A DNA stretch of 40,117 nt from Vulcanimicrobiota bacterium (GCA_019232905.1 JAFANA010000002.1:1-40117); one strand, 5' to 3'; counted from the first letter of the stretch, positions 25,839 to 34,643 are shown. Numbers and translations: made by a program. The notes: generated from the letters alone by a model not told the origin.

Positions 25839-27713
25839 ATGAATAATTCTCGCTCTTTCACATTAGCCGTTCGGCTCTGCATTTTGAGCGGAACGATAAT
25901 CATGTTGAGCAATTGCGGTGGCGGATCGAGTGGAACGACGCCGCCGTCAGCCGGCACGCCTCCAAACGGAGGACTAACGCAATCTTTGCCTCGGCACATC
26001 GCGACGTCGCCTCACGACGGCATACGTTCCCCGTCACTTGCCGCATGGGCTGCGGCACAACGCGCTGCGGATGCAAGCCGAATGCAACATCAGAGTCAAG
26101 CGAACGCGCCTGCGCGATCACAAGCCGGGCCTGCATTCCATGTGAGGACGATCGCGAGCGCAGGTCGCACGCAAGTTCGTTCGGCGGCAGCGCTCGGCAC
26201 TGCGACGGCGCTGGTGCTTTACGATAACACCGGGCCATATGCGTTCCTCGGCGAGCTGTACGGCATGGGGATTGCGAATCTCGCTGGGCATTTCGGAACG
26301 GTGACGACTGAACCGATCGGCTCATACACATCCGGACAGATGAGCCAGTATACGGCGGCAATCTACGTCGGTTCAACGTATTACGCGGATACTACAGGCA
26401 TTCCGACCGCATTTTATACGGACGTTGCCGCCGGGAAAACACCGGTTGTTTGGATTGGCGACAACATTTGGTACATGGCTGATGCGATCGGGACACTGAA
26501 CTTCGACAACGAATACGGTTGGGATCCGACCAATTCGTACTTCGCCCCGGGCGGCAGCGTCGGGCACATAACGAACGTCGTTTACAACAATCAGACGCTG
26601 ACGCGTTCTGTTCCACCGGTAGATGACGGCGGCATCGTTCATCCGTACATTTTGGGCGGAGGATATCCCGCGGTTACGACGCTTGCAACCGCCGTCGACA
26701 CGAGCACGACCCCATCCACGACGTTCCCCTGGGCGATTCAGTCCGGCAACCTCACGTACATCGGAGAGATTCCTTTCGAGTACGTGAACGAGACAGATCG
26801 TCTCATTGCCTTTGAGGACATCCTGTTCAATCCGCTCGCACCGACGACGGTACCGCGTCACCGTGCGATGCTGCGGCTCGAAGATCTGATGGCAACCGAT
26901 AGCGTCTCACAGATCATGAGCATCGCGCAGAAGCTGTATGCGCTTCACATTCCGTACGGGTTCAACGTGATTCCGCTGTATAAGGACCCGTTGGGAGCTT
27001 ACAATAATGGCGTGCCGCGAACAATTCCTATGACGCAGGCGTTACTCTTCGTCGCCGCTATCCAATACATGACGTCACACGGCGGAACGATTATCGATGA
27101 AGGCTACACGCATCAATACAGCAATGTGAAGAACCCCTACACCGGAGCGAGCGGCGACGACGCCGAGTTCTTCCTAGCCCATATCGACACTACGACCAAC
27201 AACGTCATCTGGGACGGCCCGGTGCCCGGCGATTCGACGGCATACGCGCTCGGACGCGTGAATAACGCAGTCGGCGCCTTCCAAACCGTTCACCTGCCCG
27301 TTCCTTCGATCTGGGTGACCCCGCACTATTTCGGGACGGATGTCGACTATAAAGCCGTCGCGACGGTGTATCCGGAACGGTATGAGCGATCGCTCTACTT
27401 CAACGGCGTTCTTTCCGGCGGCCCGGTGAATCATCTCTCGTACATCGGCCAGTTCTTCCCGTACGTCGTGCAAGACGTCTACGGCACCAAAGTGCTGCCG
27501 GAAGATCTCGGCGATTACGAGCCGGTACCGGAAAACAACAACCCGGCCCGTTTGCCGGCCAACATCATCAACGAAGCACAACTGAATCTCGCCGTCCGCG
27601 ATGGGTTCGCAAGCTTCTTCTACGATCCAACGTACGGTTGGGCACCGCTGCAGCAGACGATCACCGGAATACAAGCGCTCGGTTACACGTTCGTGAGTCC
27701 GTCTTCGTTATAA
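25839..27713 (+). CDS. DUF2334-type (polysaccharide deacetylase-like) lipoprotein
   Basis: 624 residues. An N-terminal signal with candidate lipobox LSNC (Cys26; Asn at -1 is unusual) is followed by Gly/Ser/Pro- and Gln/Ala-rich linkers. A first alpha/beta region (ALVLYDNTGPYAFLGELYGMGIANLAGHFG, IYVGSTYY) precedes the DUF2334 domain beginning near MLRLEDLMATD (about 345), with IPYGFNVIPLY, GTIIDEGYTHQY and SIWVTPHYFG following. DUF2334 is related to carbohydrate deacetylases and occurs in exopolysaccharide loci. The divergent arrangement with the BcsB/NfrA/NfrB operon suggests it modifies that polymer in the periplasm or at the surface. It ends at a strong terminator. Confidence 0.82.
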   Translation: MNNSRSFTLAVRLCILSGTIIMLSNCGGGSSGTTPPSAGTPPNGGLTQSLPRHIATSPHDGIRSPSLAAWAAAQRAADASRMQHQSQANAPARSQAGPAFHVRTIASAGRTQVRSAAALGTATALVLYDNTGPYAFLGELYGMGIANLAGHFGTVTTEPIGSYTSGQMSQYTAAIYVGSTYYADTTGIPTAFYTDVAAGKTPVVWIGDNIWYMADAIGTLNFDNEYGWDPTNSYFAPGGSVGHITNVVYNNQTLTRSVPPVDDGGIVHPYILGGGYPAVTTLATAVDTSTTPSTTFPWAIQSGNLTYIGEIPFEYVNETDRLIAFEDILFNPLAPTTVPRHRAMLRLEDLMATDSVSQIMSIAQKLYALHIPYGFNVIPLYKDPLGAYNNGVPRTIPMTQALLFVAAIQYMTSHGGTIIDEGYTHQYSNVKNPYTGASGDDAEFFLAHIDTTTNNVIWDGPVPGDSTAYALGRVNNAVGAFQTVHLPVPSIWVTPHYFGTDVDYKAVATVYPERYERSLYFNGVLSGGPVNHLSYIGQFFPYVVQDVYGTKVLPEDLGDYEPVPENNNPARLPANIINEAQLNLAVRDGFASFFYDPTYGWAPLQQTITGIQALGYTFVSPSSL

Positions 27714-27730
27714 GCCGCGACGCATGCCCC

Positions 27731-27760
27731 AAAAAAGCCGCCCCGCGGGGCGGCTTTTTT
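27731..27760. terminator. Strong bidirectional rho-independent terminator
   Basis: A perfectly palindromic 30-base element: AAAAAA, the GC stem GCCGCCCC/GGGGCGGC around a GC centre, then TTTTTT. It lies 17 bases after the DUF2334 stop, and the T-run occurs in both directions. Confidence 0.93.
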
Positions 27761-27852
27761 ATTCTCCTCTTCCGAAAGTGTATGAAAAGCTTTGCATTTT
27801 TCGGATCGCATTCAACATGACTTTCAGAGCGCTCGCAGGAAGCCGTTGCCCC

Positions 27853-27945
27853 GAGCAGCGCTTCCCAACCATGCTCCGCAGCGAGCCTCGCCTTTGCGGC
27901 TGCTCCTTTAGATAGCGAGCCCGGCGCGCATCGCGCCCATTAGGA
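27853..27945 (+). ncRNA. Structured 5' leader of the first GH-like lipoprotein gene (copy 1)
   Basis: Stem GAGCAGC/GCTGCTC (27853-27859 with 27899-27905) encloses a small hairpin GCGA/TCGC (27881-27884 with 27888-27891). Then comes GCGAGCCCGG (27915-27924), and a stem GGCGCG/CGCGCC (27923-27928 with 27932-27937) placed four bases before the AGGA Shine-Dalgarno (27942-27945). GCTC (27873-27876) could pair with GAGC (27917-27920) as a pseudoknot. All elements recur in copy 2. The earlier part of this spacer (27771-27805) holds a further TCCGAAA/TTTCGGA dyad around AAAGCTTT. Confidence 0.6.
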
Positions 27946-27951
27946 ATTTCA

Positions 27952-29022
27952 ATGAAACGATTCTTGGCAGCCGTACCGGCTGTTCTTGTGTTTGCTGCGT
28001 GCTCGTCAGGAGCTGTTGCACCGGGACCGGTCGCGACCAGCGCAAGCGCAGTATCCCCTGCGAGCGAGCCGTCGCACGCCGCTTCGCACGCAACCGACCT
28101 GCGCTACCGCACTCCGGCTTCGCCGTCATCGTCGACGGCTCTCTCACCGGACGCGTCGGCAACGACTGCGCCGCTTGGCGCCAATCTGCGCGGCATCACA
28201 TACGACGATGTATCAAACACATGCAGCGCCACGTCCACGCAGCTTGCATCGGAGAAGGCGCTCAACAATCCGACCGTTCGCGTCGTTTTCGATCCGGTTG
28301 ACGCATCATGTTATGCCTCGGCCGTGAAAGCATTCGACCAGTACGGACATACGATGGGCCAGCTGATCGATAGCTCGGAAATGCCGAGCTATTCGCTCTC
28401 ACAGGTCGAGTCGCGCACCTCGAATTATGTCTCCACCCTCGGCACGAGCGTCAACATTTGGGAAATCGGCAACGAAGTCAACGGCGAATGGCTGAGCAAC
28501 ATCAACTGTCCGAACGGCAATGAGTGCACCGCACAAGCGAACGACGTCATGTCCAAGGTGGAGGCGATGTATAACGCCGTCACCGCGGCGCGTGGGACGA
28601 CGGCGCTCACGCTTTACTACGAACCCTCGGAAACGGTCACGCCCGGCTACGAGATGATCCCGTGGGAAGAGACCTACGTTCCGGCGGCGATGCATCAGGG
28701 ATTGAAGTACGTCCTCGTTTCTTATTACGAAACCGACAACAACAATATCCGCCCGACACAAGCGGAATGGGACGCAATCTTCAAGCAACTCGCAAAAGAC
28801 TTCCCGAACGCTAAGGTCGGCTTCGGCGAAATCGGCATGGACAATCCCATCACGTCATCCACGCTCGCGAGAGCCGAGAGCATCTTCAATTACTACCAGA
28901 CGCTGCAATTTCCCGACATTCCGCACTACACGCGCGCGGGCTTCTGGTGGTACGGCGGCGAGGATCTCGCGCCATCGACCAAGTGGCCGGCGTTCTTCAG
29001 CGACGCCAAAACAAAGCTCTAG
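27952..29022 (+). CDS. Glycoside-hydrolase-like lipoprotein, paralogue 1
   Basis: 356 residues. Lipobox VFAAC (Cys17) and a long Ser/Ala/Pro linker to about residue 75 precede a TIM-barrel-like domain starting NLRGITYDD. WEIGNEVNGEW (W170, putative acid/base Glu175) and KVGFGEIGMDN (putative nucleophile Glu293), 118 residues apart, fit clan GH-A glycosidases such as GH5/GH39-like enzymes. Cysteines at SNTC, ASC, NC and EC may form disulfides. AGGA is six bases before the ATG. It follows the DUF2334 gene after a terminator. A role in trimming the locus's polysaccharide is inferred. An AGCAGA/TCTGCT hairpin overlaps its stop (29021-29036). Confidence 0.75.
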   Translation: MKRFLAAVPAVLVFAACSSGAVAPGPVATSASAVSPASEPSHAASHATDLRYRTPASPSSSTALSPDASATTAPLGANLRGITYDDVSNTCSATSTQLASEKALNNPTVRVVFDPVDASCYASAVKAFDQYGHTMGQLIDSSEMPSYSLSQVESRTSNYVSTLGTSVNIWEIGNEVNGEWLSNINCPNGNECTAQANDVMSKVEAMYNAVTAARGTTALTLYYEPSETVTPGYEMIPWEETYVPAAMHQGLKYVLVSYYETDNNNIRPTQAEWDAIFKQLAKDFPNAKVGFGEIGMDNPITSSTLARAESIFNYYQTLQFPDIPHYTRAGFWWYGGEDLAPSTKWPAFFSDAKTKL

Positions 29023-29073
29023 CAGAACGATCTGCTTCATCATTCGAGCGCCGGGCCGATTCGCCGCAACGTT

Positions 29074-29134
29074 CAGATATGTGAAGTTTTTACATTCTTT
29101 ATTGTTTGATTAGGTATGAATTTCACAGTATCTG
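29074..29134. repeat. Long AT-rich imperfect inverted repeat
   Basis: CAGATATGTGAA (29074-29085) pairs with TTCACAGTATCTG (29122-29134) apart from one bulged G, enclosing 36 AT-rich bases. It lies between the two paralogous genes, upstream of the second leader, and could be an operator or promoter region for the second gene. Other parts of this 236-base spacer show nothing further besides the leader. Confidence 0.5.
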
Positions 29135-29151
29135 GGGAAGCGGTTTCATTA

Positions 29152-29251
29152 GAGCAGCTCTGTTTTTCACACGCTCAGAGCGATACCTCGCATCTTGTGC
29201 TGCTCTGTAACAGATCGCGAGCCCGGCGCACATTCTTTGCGCCAATTAGGA
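29152..29251 (+). ncRNA. Structured 5' leader of the second GH-like lipoprotein gene (copy 2)
   Basis: Same elements and order as copy 1: GAGCAGC/GCTGCTC (29152-29158 with 29199-29205, extendable by one A-T pair), inner GCGA/TCGC (29180-29183 with 29188-29191), GCGAGCCCGG (29217-29226), and stem GGCGCA/TGCGCC (29225-29230 with 29238-29243) before AGGA (29248-29251). The last stem pair is A-T here and G-C in copy 1, a compensatory change. Loops differ in length and sequence while stems are kept. GCTC (29173-29176) and GAGC (29219-29222) again could pair. Confidence 0.6.
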
Positions 29252-29258
29252 AAATCCA

Positions 29259-30347
29259 ATGAATCGATCCTTGGCAGCCCTCCCGGCTGTCCTTGTATTC
29301 GCTGCGTGCTCCTCGTCGTCTATGCCGGGAAGTCCGGCTACCGGCACCTCGAGTTCGGCAGCTTCCGTTAAGATGCCGGCGCACGCGACTGCGCATGCAA
29401 TTACGCACGCACAATCCCGTCGCCACCATCCCTCACCGACACCGTCTCCTACGCCCACCCCGGCCGGAATACCGACTGCTTCGCCGACACCGCTGCCTGC
29501 CATCACGAATCTGCGCGGCATCACGTATGACGACATCTCCGGCACCTGTAGTGCATCGTCGCAAGAGCTTGCAACGGAACAAGCGCTCAACAATCCAACC
29601 GTCCGCGTCGTGTTCGACAACGTACCGGCGTCGTGCTACACGTCGGCGATCCAATCGTTCGACCAATACGGTCGCACGATGGGTGAATTGATCGACAGTT
29701 CCGACATGACGAGCTACTCGCTTTCACAAGTCCAATCGCGCGTCTCCGATTACGTTTCGACACTCGGAAATAGTGTCAACATTTGGGAGATCGGCAATGA
29801 AGTCAACGGCGAATGGTTGAGCAACGTCAACTGCTCGGGCGGAAACGAATGCAGCGCCCAGGCAAATGACGTCATGTCGAAGATCGAAGCGATGTACAAC
29901 GGCGTCACCGCGGCCGGTGGAACGCCGGAAATCACCCTGTATTACGAGCCGCCGCAAACGGTCACACCCGGCTATGACATGATCAACTGGGAAGAAACGT
30001 ACATCCCGGCATCGATGCACCAAGGCTTGAAATACGTCCTCGTGTCGTATTATGAGACGGACAATAACGGCATTCGTCCGACACAAGCCCAGTGGGACAC
30101 GATCTTCAAACAGCTTGCGACCGACTTCCCGAACGCAAAAGTCGGCTTCGGTGAGATCGGGATGGACAACCCGATAACGTCATCCACGCTCTCCAAAGCA
30201 ACGAGCATCTTCAACTACTACCAAGAACTGCAGTTCCCCGACATTCCGCAATATACGCGTGCGGGATTCTGGTGGTACGGCGCCGAGGACCTCGCGCCGT
30301 CAACCAAATGGCCGGCGTTCTTCAACGACGTTCAATCGAACCTCTAG
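29259..30347 (+). CDS. Glycoside-hydrolase-like lipoprotein, paralogue 2
   Basis: 362 residues, closely related to the preceding protein from NLRGITYDD to the C-terminus but with an unrelated Thr/Pro/His-rich linker (about residues 20-85). Lipobox VFAAC (Cys17) follows MNRSLAALPAVL. Putative catalytic residues are Glu181 in WEIGNEVNGEW and Glu299 in VGFGEIGMDN, with the same 118-residue spacing. AGFWWYGAEDLAP near the end is also conserved. It has its own structured leader and a terminator hairpin. Expected at the inner or outer membrane surface facing the periplasm or exterior. Substrate not known. Confidence 0.75.
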   Translation: MNRSLAALPAVLVFAACSSSSMPGSPATGTSSSAASVKMPAHATAHAITHAQSRRHHPSPTPSPTPTPAGIPTASPTPLPAITNLRGITYDDISGTCSASSQELATEQALNNPTVRVVFDNVPASCYTSAIQSFDQYGRTMGELIDSSDMTSYSLSQVQSRVSDYVSTLGNSVNIWEIGNEVNGEWLSNVNCSGGNECSAQANDVMSKIEAMYNGVTAAGGTPEITLYYEPPQTVTPGYDMINWEETYIPASMHQGLKYVLVSYYETDNNGIRPTQAQWDTIFKQLATDFPNAKVGFGEIGMDNPITSSTLSKATSIFNYYQELQFPDIPQYTRAGFWWYGAEDLAPSTKWPAFFNDVQSNL

Positions 30348-30357
30348 CCGACACGAA

Positions 30358-30379
30358 GCCCCGCTGAAATCAGCGGGGC
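30358..30379 (+). terminator. Hairpin terminator after paralogue 2
   Basis: Nine-base-pair GC-rich stem GCCCCGCTG/CAGCGGGGC with an AAAT loop, starting 11 bases after the stop and followed by CTCTCTATA, not a clean T-run. It lies between convergent genes. Confidence 0.7.
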
Positions 30380-30406
30380 CTCTCTATACCGGCATGCCTG
30401 CCTTGA

Positions 30407-31117
30407 TTAACCTAAGCGATCTCCGTATTCGAGTAACAACGGTTCGCTGCGTAGACGGTCGGTGAAGGCGATGGGGATACCGTTTGCGATGTCGATGTTT
30501 TGACTCGGTTGATCTTGCGCGTGAAGATGCAAGTGCGCGCCTCGCGTATTTCCGGAGTTTCCGCAGCGCGCGAGCGGCGCGCCGGCACGAACGTTGTCGC
30601 CGACGCGCACCTCCACTGAACCCTGCTTCAAATGCGCGAGAATAACGTAGCCGCGCGGCGTCTGAATCGACACATAGTTTCCGAACGGGTGCTTACGATC
30701 GAGACGCGATTGTTCCGGAGGCGCGTCGTTTCGACGGCCTTCGACGTGAACGATCAATCCGTCGCAGGGTGCGAGGATCGGCTGATCCCATGCGTCGCCG
30801 TGTTCCCGAAGAAAATCGTAGGCGAAATACTGATCGCTAAGGCCTACGTGGTGATTGTGACGCGGATCGGGGCCGCCCGCCGCGACATACCAGCGGTCGT
30901 CGAACGGGGGTTGCAATACGATCGGCGATTGCGATGCGCGTGCAAGCCACCGGCGGCGCGCCATCGCCGGAAATAGGAGATCTTGTGACGCAACGGCGCC
31001 GTAGGCGACGAGCGAGAGGGCGCAGCCCGTCCATCCGATGACCGGCGACCAATGAATTGCAAAGGCAAAAGCGACGGCGGCGACGATTAGGAGCGCGCGG
31101 CTATTCGGCAGACGCAC
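30407..31117 (-). CDS. M23 (LytM-type) metallopeptidase, membrane anchored
   Basis: 236 residues. Two N-terminal hydrophobic segments (about 8-24 and 28-46) anchor a domain of the M23/LytM type. First zinc site region HNHHVGLSDQYFAYDF, substrate-groove strands PILAPCDGLIVHVEG and GNYVSIQTPRGYVILAHLKQGSV, the beta-turn VRVGDNVRAGAPLARCGNSGNTRGAHLHLH with the HxH motif. These enzymes usually cut peptidoglycan cross-links, though some only bind. Start is GTG with GAGG four bases upstream; it overlaps the end of the acyl-CoA ligase gene by 17 bases, so it is the last gene of that minus-strand operon. Confidence 0.88.
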   Translation of the reverse strand: MRLPNSRALLIVAAVAFAFAIHWSPVIGWTGCALSLVAYGAVASQDLLFPAMARRRWLARASQSPIVLQPPFDDRWYVAAGGPDPRHNHHVGLSDQYFAYDFLREHGDAWDQPILAPCDGLIVHVEGRRNDAPPEQSRLDRKHPFGNYVSIQTPRGYVILAHLKQGSVEVRVGDNVRAGAPLARCGNSGNTRGAHLHLHAQDQPSQNIDIANGIPIAFTDRLRSEPLLLEYGDRLG

Positions 31118-32726
31118 GCTGCCTCAATTTGTACCGTTGCACTTTGCCCGTCTCCGTCCGGGGAAGCTCCGTCACGAACTCGATCTCGCGCGGCGCCTTG
31201 AACGGCGCGATCATCCGCTTTACGTGTTCGCGAAGCTCGTCGATCTTTTGCAGGGTGTGATGCTCGACGCCGACCATAACGACGTAGGCCTTCACAATGT
31301 GCGTATCGTGTTGCGGGTCGGGTTTTGCGATGACCGCTACTTCGCGGACGTGTTCGTGCGTAAGCAAGGCCTGCTCGACTTCCGGTCCTGAAATGTTGTA
31401 GCCGGCGGAAACGATCATATCGTCCATGCGCGCGACGTAATAGAAATAGCCCTCGTCATCCATCCGGTACGCGTCACCCGGGTAGTTCCAGCCGTGCTGC
31501 ACGTACGTCACTTGGCGCTCGTCGTCGAGGTACTTGCAGCCGGTTGGGCCTTTGACCGCAAGCCTTCCCACTTCACCCGGCGGAAGCGGAGCTCCATCCT
31601 CATCGTGAATTTCCGCGACGTATCCGTACACGGCTTGCCCGGTCGAACCGGAACGCGCCCGCTCCTTCGAGCTCCCGATAAAGATGTGGAGCATTTCGGT
31701 ACTTCCGATTCCGTCGAGGATCTTTAGCCCTGTCTGCTCGTGCCATGCGTCGAAGACCGCTTTGGGCAACGTTTCACCGGCTGAGACACACGTATGCAAC
31801 GTAGAAGTATCGTATGCGTGCATCAATCCGAGCATCGTCCGGTACGCGATCGGTGCGGTGAATATCGTCGTTACGCCGAACGTATCGATCGCGCGTAGTA
31901 ACGCTTCCGGCGGAGCCTTTTCAAGCAAGAGTGTGCCGGCGCCCACGTAAAGCGGAAAAAGCAGCTGCCCGCCCAGTCCGAAGGTAAATGCCAGCGGAGG
32001 ACTCCCGCAAAATAGATCGTCTGCTTTTGGCTGCAGCACGTGCTTTCCATACGTATCGCACGTCGCGATGAGATCGCGATGGTAATGCATCGCTGCTTTC
32101 GGCGTCCCGGTGGTGCCGGACGTAAACGCGATGATCGCAATATCTTCCGCCGCGGTTTCCACGTTAGCAAATGCGTTGGACTTGGCGTCCATGCGGGCGT
32201 CTAAACCATCCGTTGCTTCTGTATTGAAAAAGCATACGCGAACGTCGTCGCGCCCGGCGAGCGCCAGCTCAAGATCCTCCGAAAGACCAGCATCGCAGAG
32301 CGCAAGGGTAACGGCCGCCTTGTCCATCATGTAGCGTAGCTCGGCAGAGCGATACAGCGGCATGGTCGTCACGGCGATTGCGCCCGCTTTGAGCACGGCA
32401 AGCCAGCACGCCGCGAGCATCGCGCAGTTCGGGGCGCGCAATAACACGCGGTCACCGGAAACGACGCCGAAATCGTCGGCGAGGACGTTCGCAATCCGGT
32501 TCGCCGCGCGTTGAAGATCGTGGTACGTCCAATCGATGCCGTGAGGCACGACGATCGCACGACGTTCGCCGCGCCGTTCATGCACGTGCCGGTCGACGAA
32601 ATACTCTGCTGCGTTCAGAACGTCGGAGTAGTCTAACCCGGCGCGATCGAACACGATGTCGGGCAATTGACTCGCGGGCGGCAAGTGTTCTTCGGCGAAG
32701 CGGTCGACATGACCGGTGAAACGCAT
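31101..32726 (-). CDS. Benzoate/2-aminobenzoate-CoA ligase-type AMP-forming ligase
   Basis: 541 residues of the ANL (acyl-CoA synthetase) superfamily. The P-loop FTSGTTGTPK (201-210), the core motif YGYVAEIHDEDG and later YPGDAYRMDDEGYFYYVARMDDMI (hinge Asp) and the catalytic lysine K528 in RTETGKVQRYKL are present. The N-terminal HVDRFAEEHLPPASQLPD is like aryl-CoA ligases acting on benzoate or 2-aminobenzoate. With the acyl-CoA dehydrogenase and enoyl-CoA hydratase it would activate an aromatic acid to its CoA thioester. Start codon and the upstream gene's stop overlap (TAATG). Confidence 0.9.
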   Translation of the reverse strand: MRFTGHVDRFAEEHLPPASQLPDIVFDRAGLDYSDVLNAAEYFVDRHVHERRGERRAIVVPHGIDWTYHDLQRAANRIANVLADDFGVVSGDRVLLRAPNCAMLAACWLAVLKAGAIAVTTMPLYRSAELRYMMDKAAVTLALCDAGLSEDLELALAGRDDVRVCFFNTEATDGLDARMDAKSNAFANVETAAEDIAIIAFTSGTTGTPKAAMHYHRDLIATCDTYGKHVLQPKADDLFCGSPPLAFTFGLGGQLLFPLYVGAGTLLLEKAPPEALLRAIDTFGVTTIFTAPIAYRTMLGLMHAYDTSTLHTCVSAGETLPKAVFDAWHEQTGLKILDGIGSTEMLHIFIGSSKERARSGSTGQAVYGYVAEIHDEDGAPLPPGEVGRLAVKGPTGCKYLDDERQVTYVQHGWNYPGDAYRMDDEGYFYYVARMDDMIVSAGYNISGPEVEQALLTHEHVREVAVIAKPDPQHDTHIVKAYVVMVGVEHHTLQKIDELREHVKRMIAPFKAPREIEFVTELPRTETGKVQRYKLRQRASAE

Positions 32727-33850
32727 TACTCCTCCATGCTCGCGCGCGCGATCACCACTTTTTGAATCTCGCTTGCGCCTTCGTAAATCCGCAGTGCGCG
32801 AACGTCGCGATACAACCGTTCGACGACTTCGCCTCGAGTCACGCCGCGGCCGCCGAAGAGCTGCACCGCACGATCGCAGACGCGTCCTGCCGCTTCCGTT
32901 GCAAAAAGCTTGGCCATCGCGGCTTCGCGCGTTACCCGCTGCGCGCCGCCGTCCTTTGTCCAGGCCGCTCGATAGACCAGCAAGGCCGAGGCGTCGATAT
33001 CGAGCGCCATATCGGCAATCGCACCCTGTGTGAGTTGCAACGCCGACAGCGGCGCGCCGAAGAGCTGACGCGAGCGAACGTGCGCGCGCGTTTCGTCGTA
33101 TGCTCGACGCGCAAACCCGAGTGCGGCAGCACCCACGGTACTGCGAAACACATCGAGCGTCGCCATCGCAATTTTGAACCCGTCTCCTTCAGCGCCGATC
33201 CGGCGTTCCACCGGGACGGTCATCCTCGAAAAAGCGAGCGTCCCGAGCGGATGCGGCGAAATCGTGTTGATGCGTTCGACGATACCGAATCCCGGGGTAT
33301 CGGCGTCGATCGCAAATGCCGTCAAGCCTTTCGCACCCGAATCACTCGTCCGCGCAAACACGACGTACAGATCCGCGATCCCGCCGTTCGAAATCCATGT
33401 CTTTTCGCCGTCGATGACGTAACGTTCACCGTCGCGCACGGCGCGCGTTGCGATCGCCGCAACATCCGAACCCGCTTCACGTTCTGAGAGCGCAAAAGCT
33501 GCGATGCACGTTCCCGCTTCGACCTTGGGTAAAAAGCGTTCGCGCAACCGGACGTCACCGAAGAGCGAAATCGCTCCGCTTCCCAAGCCCTGCATGGCGA
33601 ACGCGAAATCGGCGAGCGCGGATCGATACGCGAGCCGTTCGCGTAACAAACAGAGGGTGCGAACATCGAGCTTCGTGCAGGCGGAGAGCCAGCCGCCCTG
33701 CGCGAGCGCACGAACCCACGCCCGGACCGCCGCGTCGGGATCCCGTTCGTCTTCTTCTATCGCGATGTCTGAGATCCAGGCGTCGAACGCTCGTGCAAGG
33801 GCGCGGTGTTCGTCGTCGAAGAACGGCCACGCGAGCTCGCGTGCGTTCAC
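32726..33850 (-). CDS. Acyl-CoA dehydrogenase
   Basis: About 374 residues, the usual size. FAD/substrate motifs [19 protein letters not shown] and [41 protein letters not shown] and the catalytic base Glu357 in [10 protein letters not shown] are present. It probably oxidises an alicyclic or open-chain CoA intermediate within the ligase/hydratase operon. The frame is open back to 33991, but that lies antisense-free within the hydratase coding region. The GTG at 33850, one base after the hydratase stop with GAGGG eight bases upstream, gives a normal N-terminus and is preferred. Confidence 0.9.
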   Translation of the reverse strand: MNARELAWPFFDDEHRALARAFDAWISDIAIEEDERDPDAAVRAWVRALAQGGWLSACTKLDVRTLCLLRERLAYRSALADFAFAMQGLGSGAISLFGDVRLRERFLPKVEAGTCIAAFALSEREAGSDVAAIATRAVRDGERYVIDGEKTWISNGGIADLYVVFARTSDSGAKGLTAFAIDADTPGFGIVERINTISPHPLGTLAFSRMTVPVERRIGAEGDGFKIAMATLDVFRSTVGAAALGFARRAYDETRAHVRSRQLFGAPLSALQLTQGAIADMALDIDASALLVYRAAWTKDGGAQRVTREAAMAKLFATEAAGRVCDRAVQLFGGRGVTRGEVVERLYRDVRALRIYEGASEIQKVVIARASMEE

Positions 33851-33851
33851 C

Positions 33852-34640
33852 TCAATTGCCCTCGAAGACGGGTTCGCGTTTGTCAACGAACGCTTCATAC
33901 GCACGGCGAAAATCGCGGGTCTCCATGCACTGCGCCTGCGCGCGCGCTTCTGCATCGATCGCATCGTCGAGCGGCATGGCCCATTCCTCATGCAGCATGC
34001 GTTTGGTCATGGCGTGCGCGAAGGCTGGTCCGTGTGCGATCTTCGACGCAACCACGGTTGCCTCGCTCAGGACGTCCGCCGGTTCGTACAGCGCGTTGAA
34101 AAATCCCCAAGCATGCGCCTCTGTGCCCGAGAGCGACCTGCCCGTGTACAACAACTCGGACGCGCGTCCCAGACCGACGATTCGGGGCAGCATCGCGCAC
34201 GCACCCATGTCGCTGCCGGCGAGTCCGACGCGAACGAAGAGAAACGCGACCTTTGCTCGCCCGGTTCCGTAACGCAGGTCCGACGCCATCGCAAGGATTG
34301 CGCCTGCACCGGCACACACCCCGTCGACGGCTGCCACGATCGGTTGCGGCGCGGCGCGCATCGCTTTTACGAGATCGCCCGTCATTTGCGTGAATTGAAG
34401 CTTTTCATCAGGACTGCGTTCCGTTAACGGCCCGATGATCTCGCGTACGTCGCCGCCCGAGCAAAAATTGCCTCCCGCACCTGTCAGTACGACACACTTG
34501 ATGTCGTCGCGCGCACGCAGACTCCGAAAGAAGTCTCGAAGCTCTGCGTACAAGTCGAACGTGAGCGGATTTTTGCGTTCGGGCCGGTCCAGCGTAACCG
34601 TCATAACGCGGTCCGCAATGTCGTAGTGCGCCTTGGTCAT
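33852..34640 (-). CDS. Enoyl-CoA hydratase/isomerase family protein
   Basis: 262 residues of the crotonase fold. The oxyanion-hole motifs are [13 protein letters not shown] and [15 protein letters not shown]. The active-site loop [25 protein letters not shown] and the C-terminal [20 protein letters not shown] resemble hydratases that I associate with 2-aminobenzoyl-CoA degradation clusters. The usual Glu of the active loop (LGL-P-D/E-G) is replaced by SDMG. First catabolic gene of the operon after a three-base gap from the lipoprotein gene. Confidence 0.9.
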   Translation of the reverse strand: MTKAHYDIADRVMTVTLDRPERKNPLTFDLYAELRDFFRSLRARDDIKCVVLTGAGGNFCSGGDVREIIGPLTERSPDEKLQFTQMTGDLVKAMRAAPQPIVAAVDGVCAGAGAILAMASDLRYGTGRAKVAFLFVRVGLAGSDMGACAMLPRIVGLGRASELLYTGRSLSGTEAHAWGFFNALYEPADVLSEATVVASKIAHGPAFAHAMTKRMLHEEWAMPLDDAIDAEARAQAQCMETRDFRRAYEAFVDKREPVFEGN

Positions 34641-34643
34641 CGG

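Noticed and set aside
27853-29251. Known riboswitch identity for the paired leaders
   Set aside because: The conserved blocks do not match the consensus motifs of c-di-GMP-I, TPP, SAM, glycine, fluoride or cobalamin riboswitches that I can recall, so no name is assigned.
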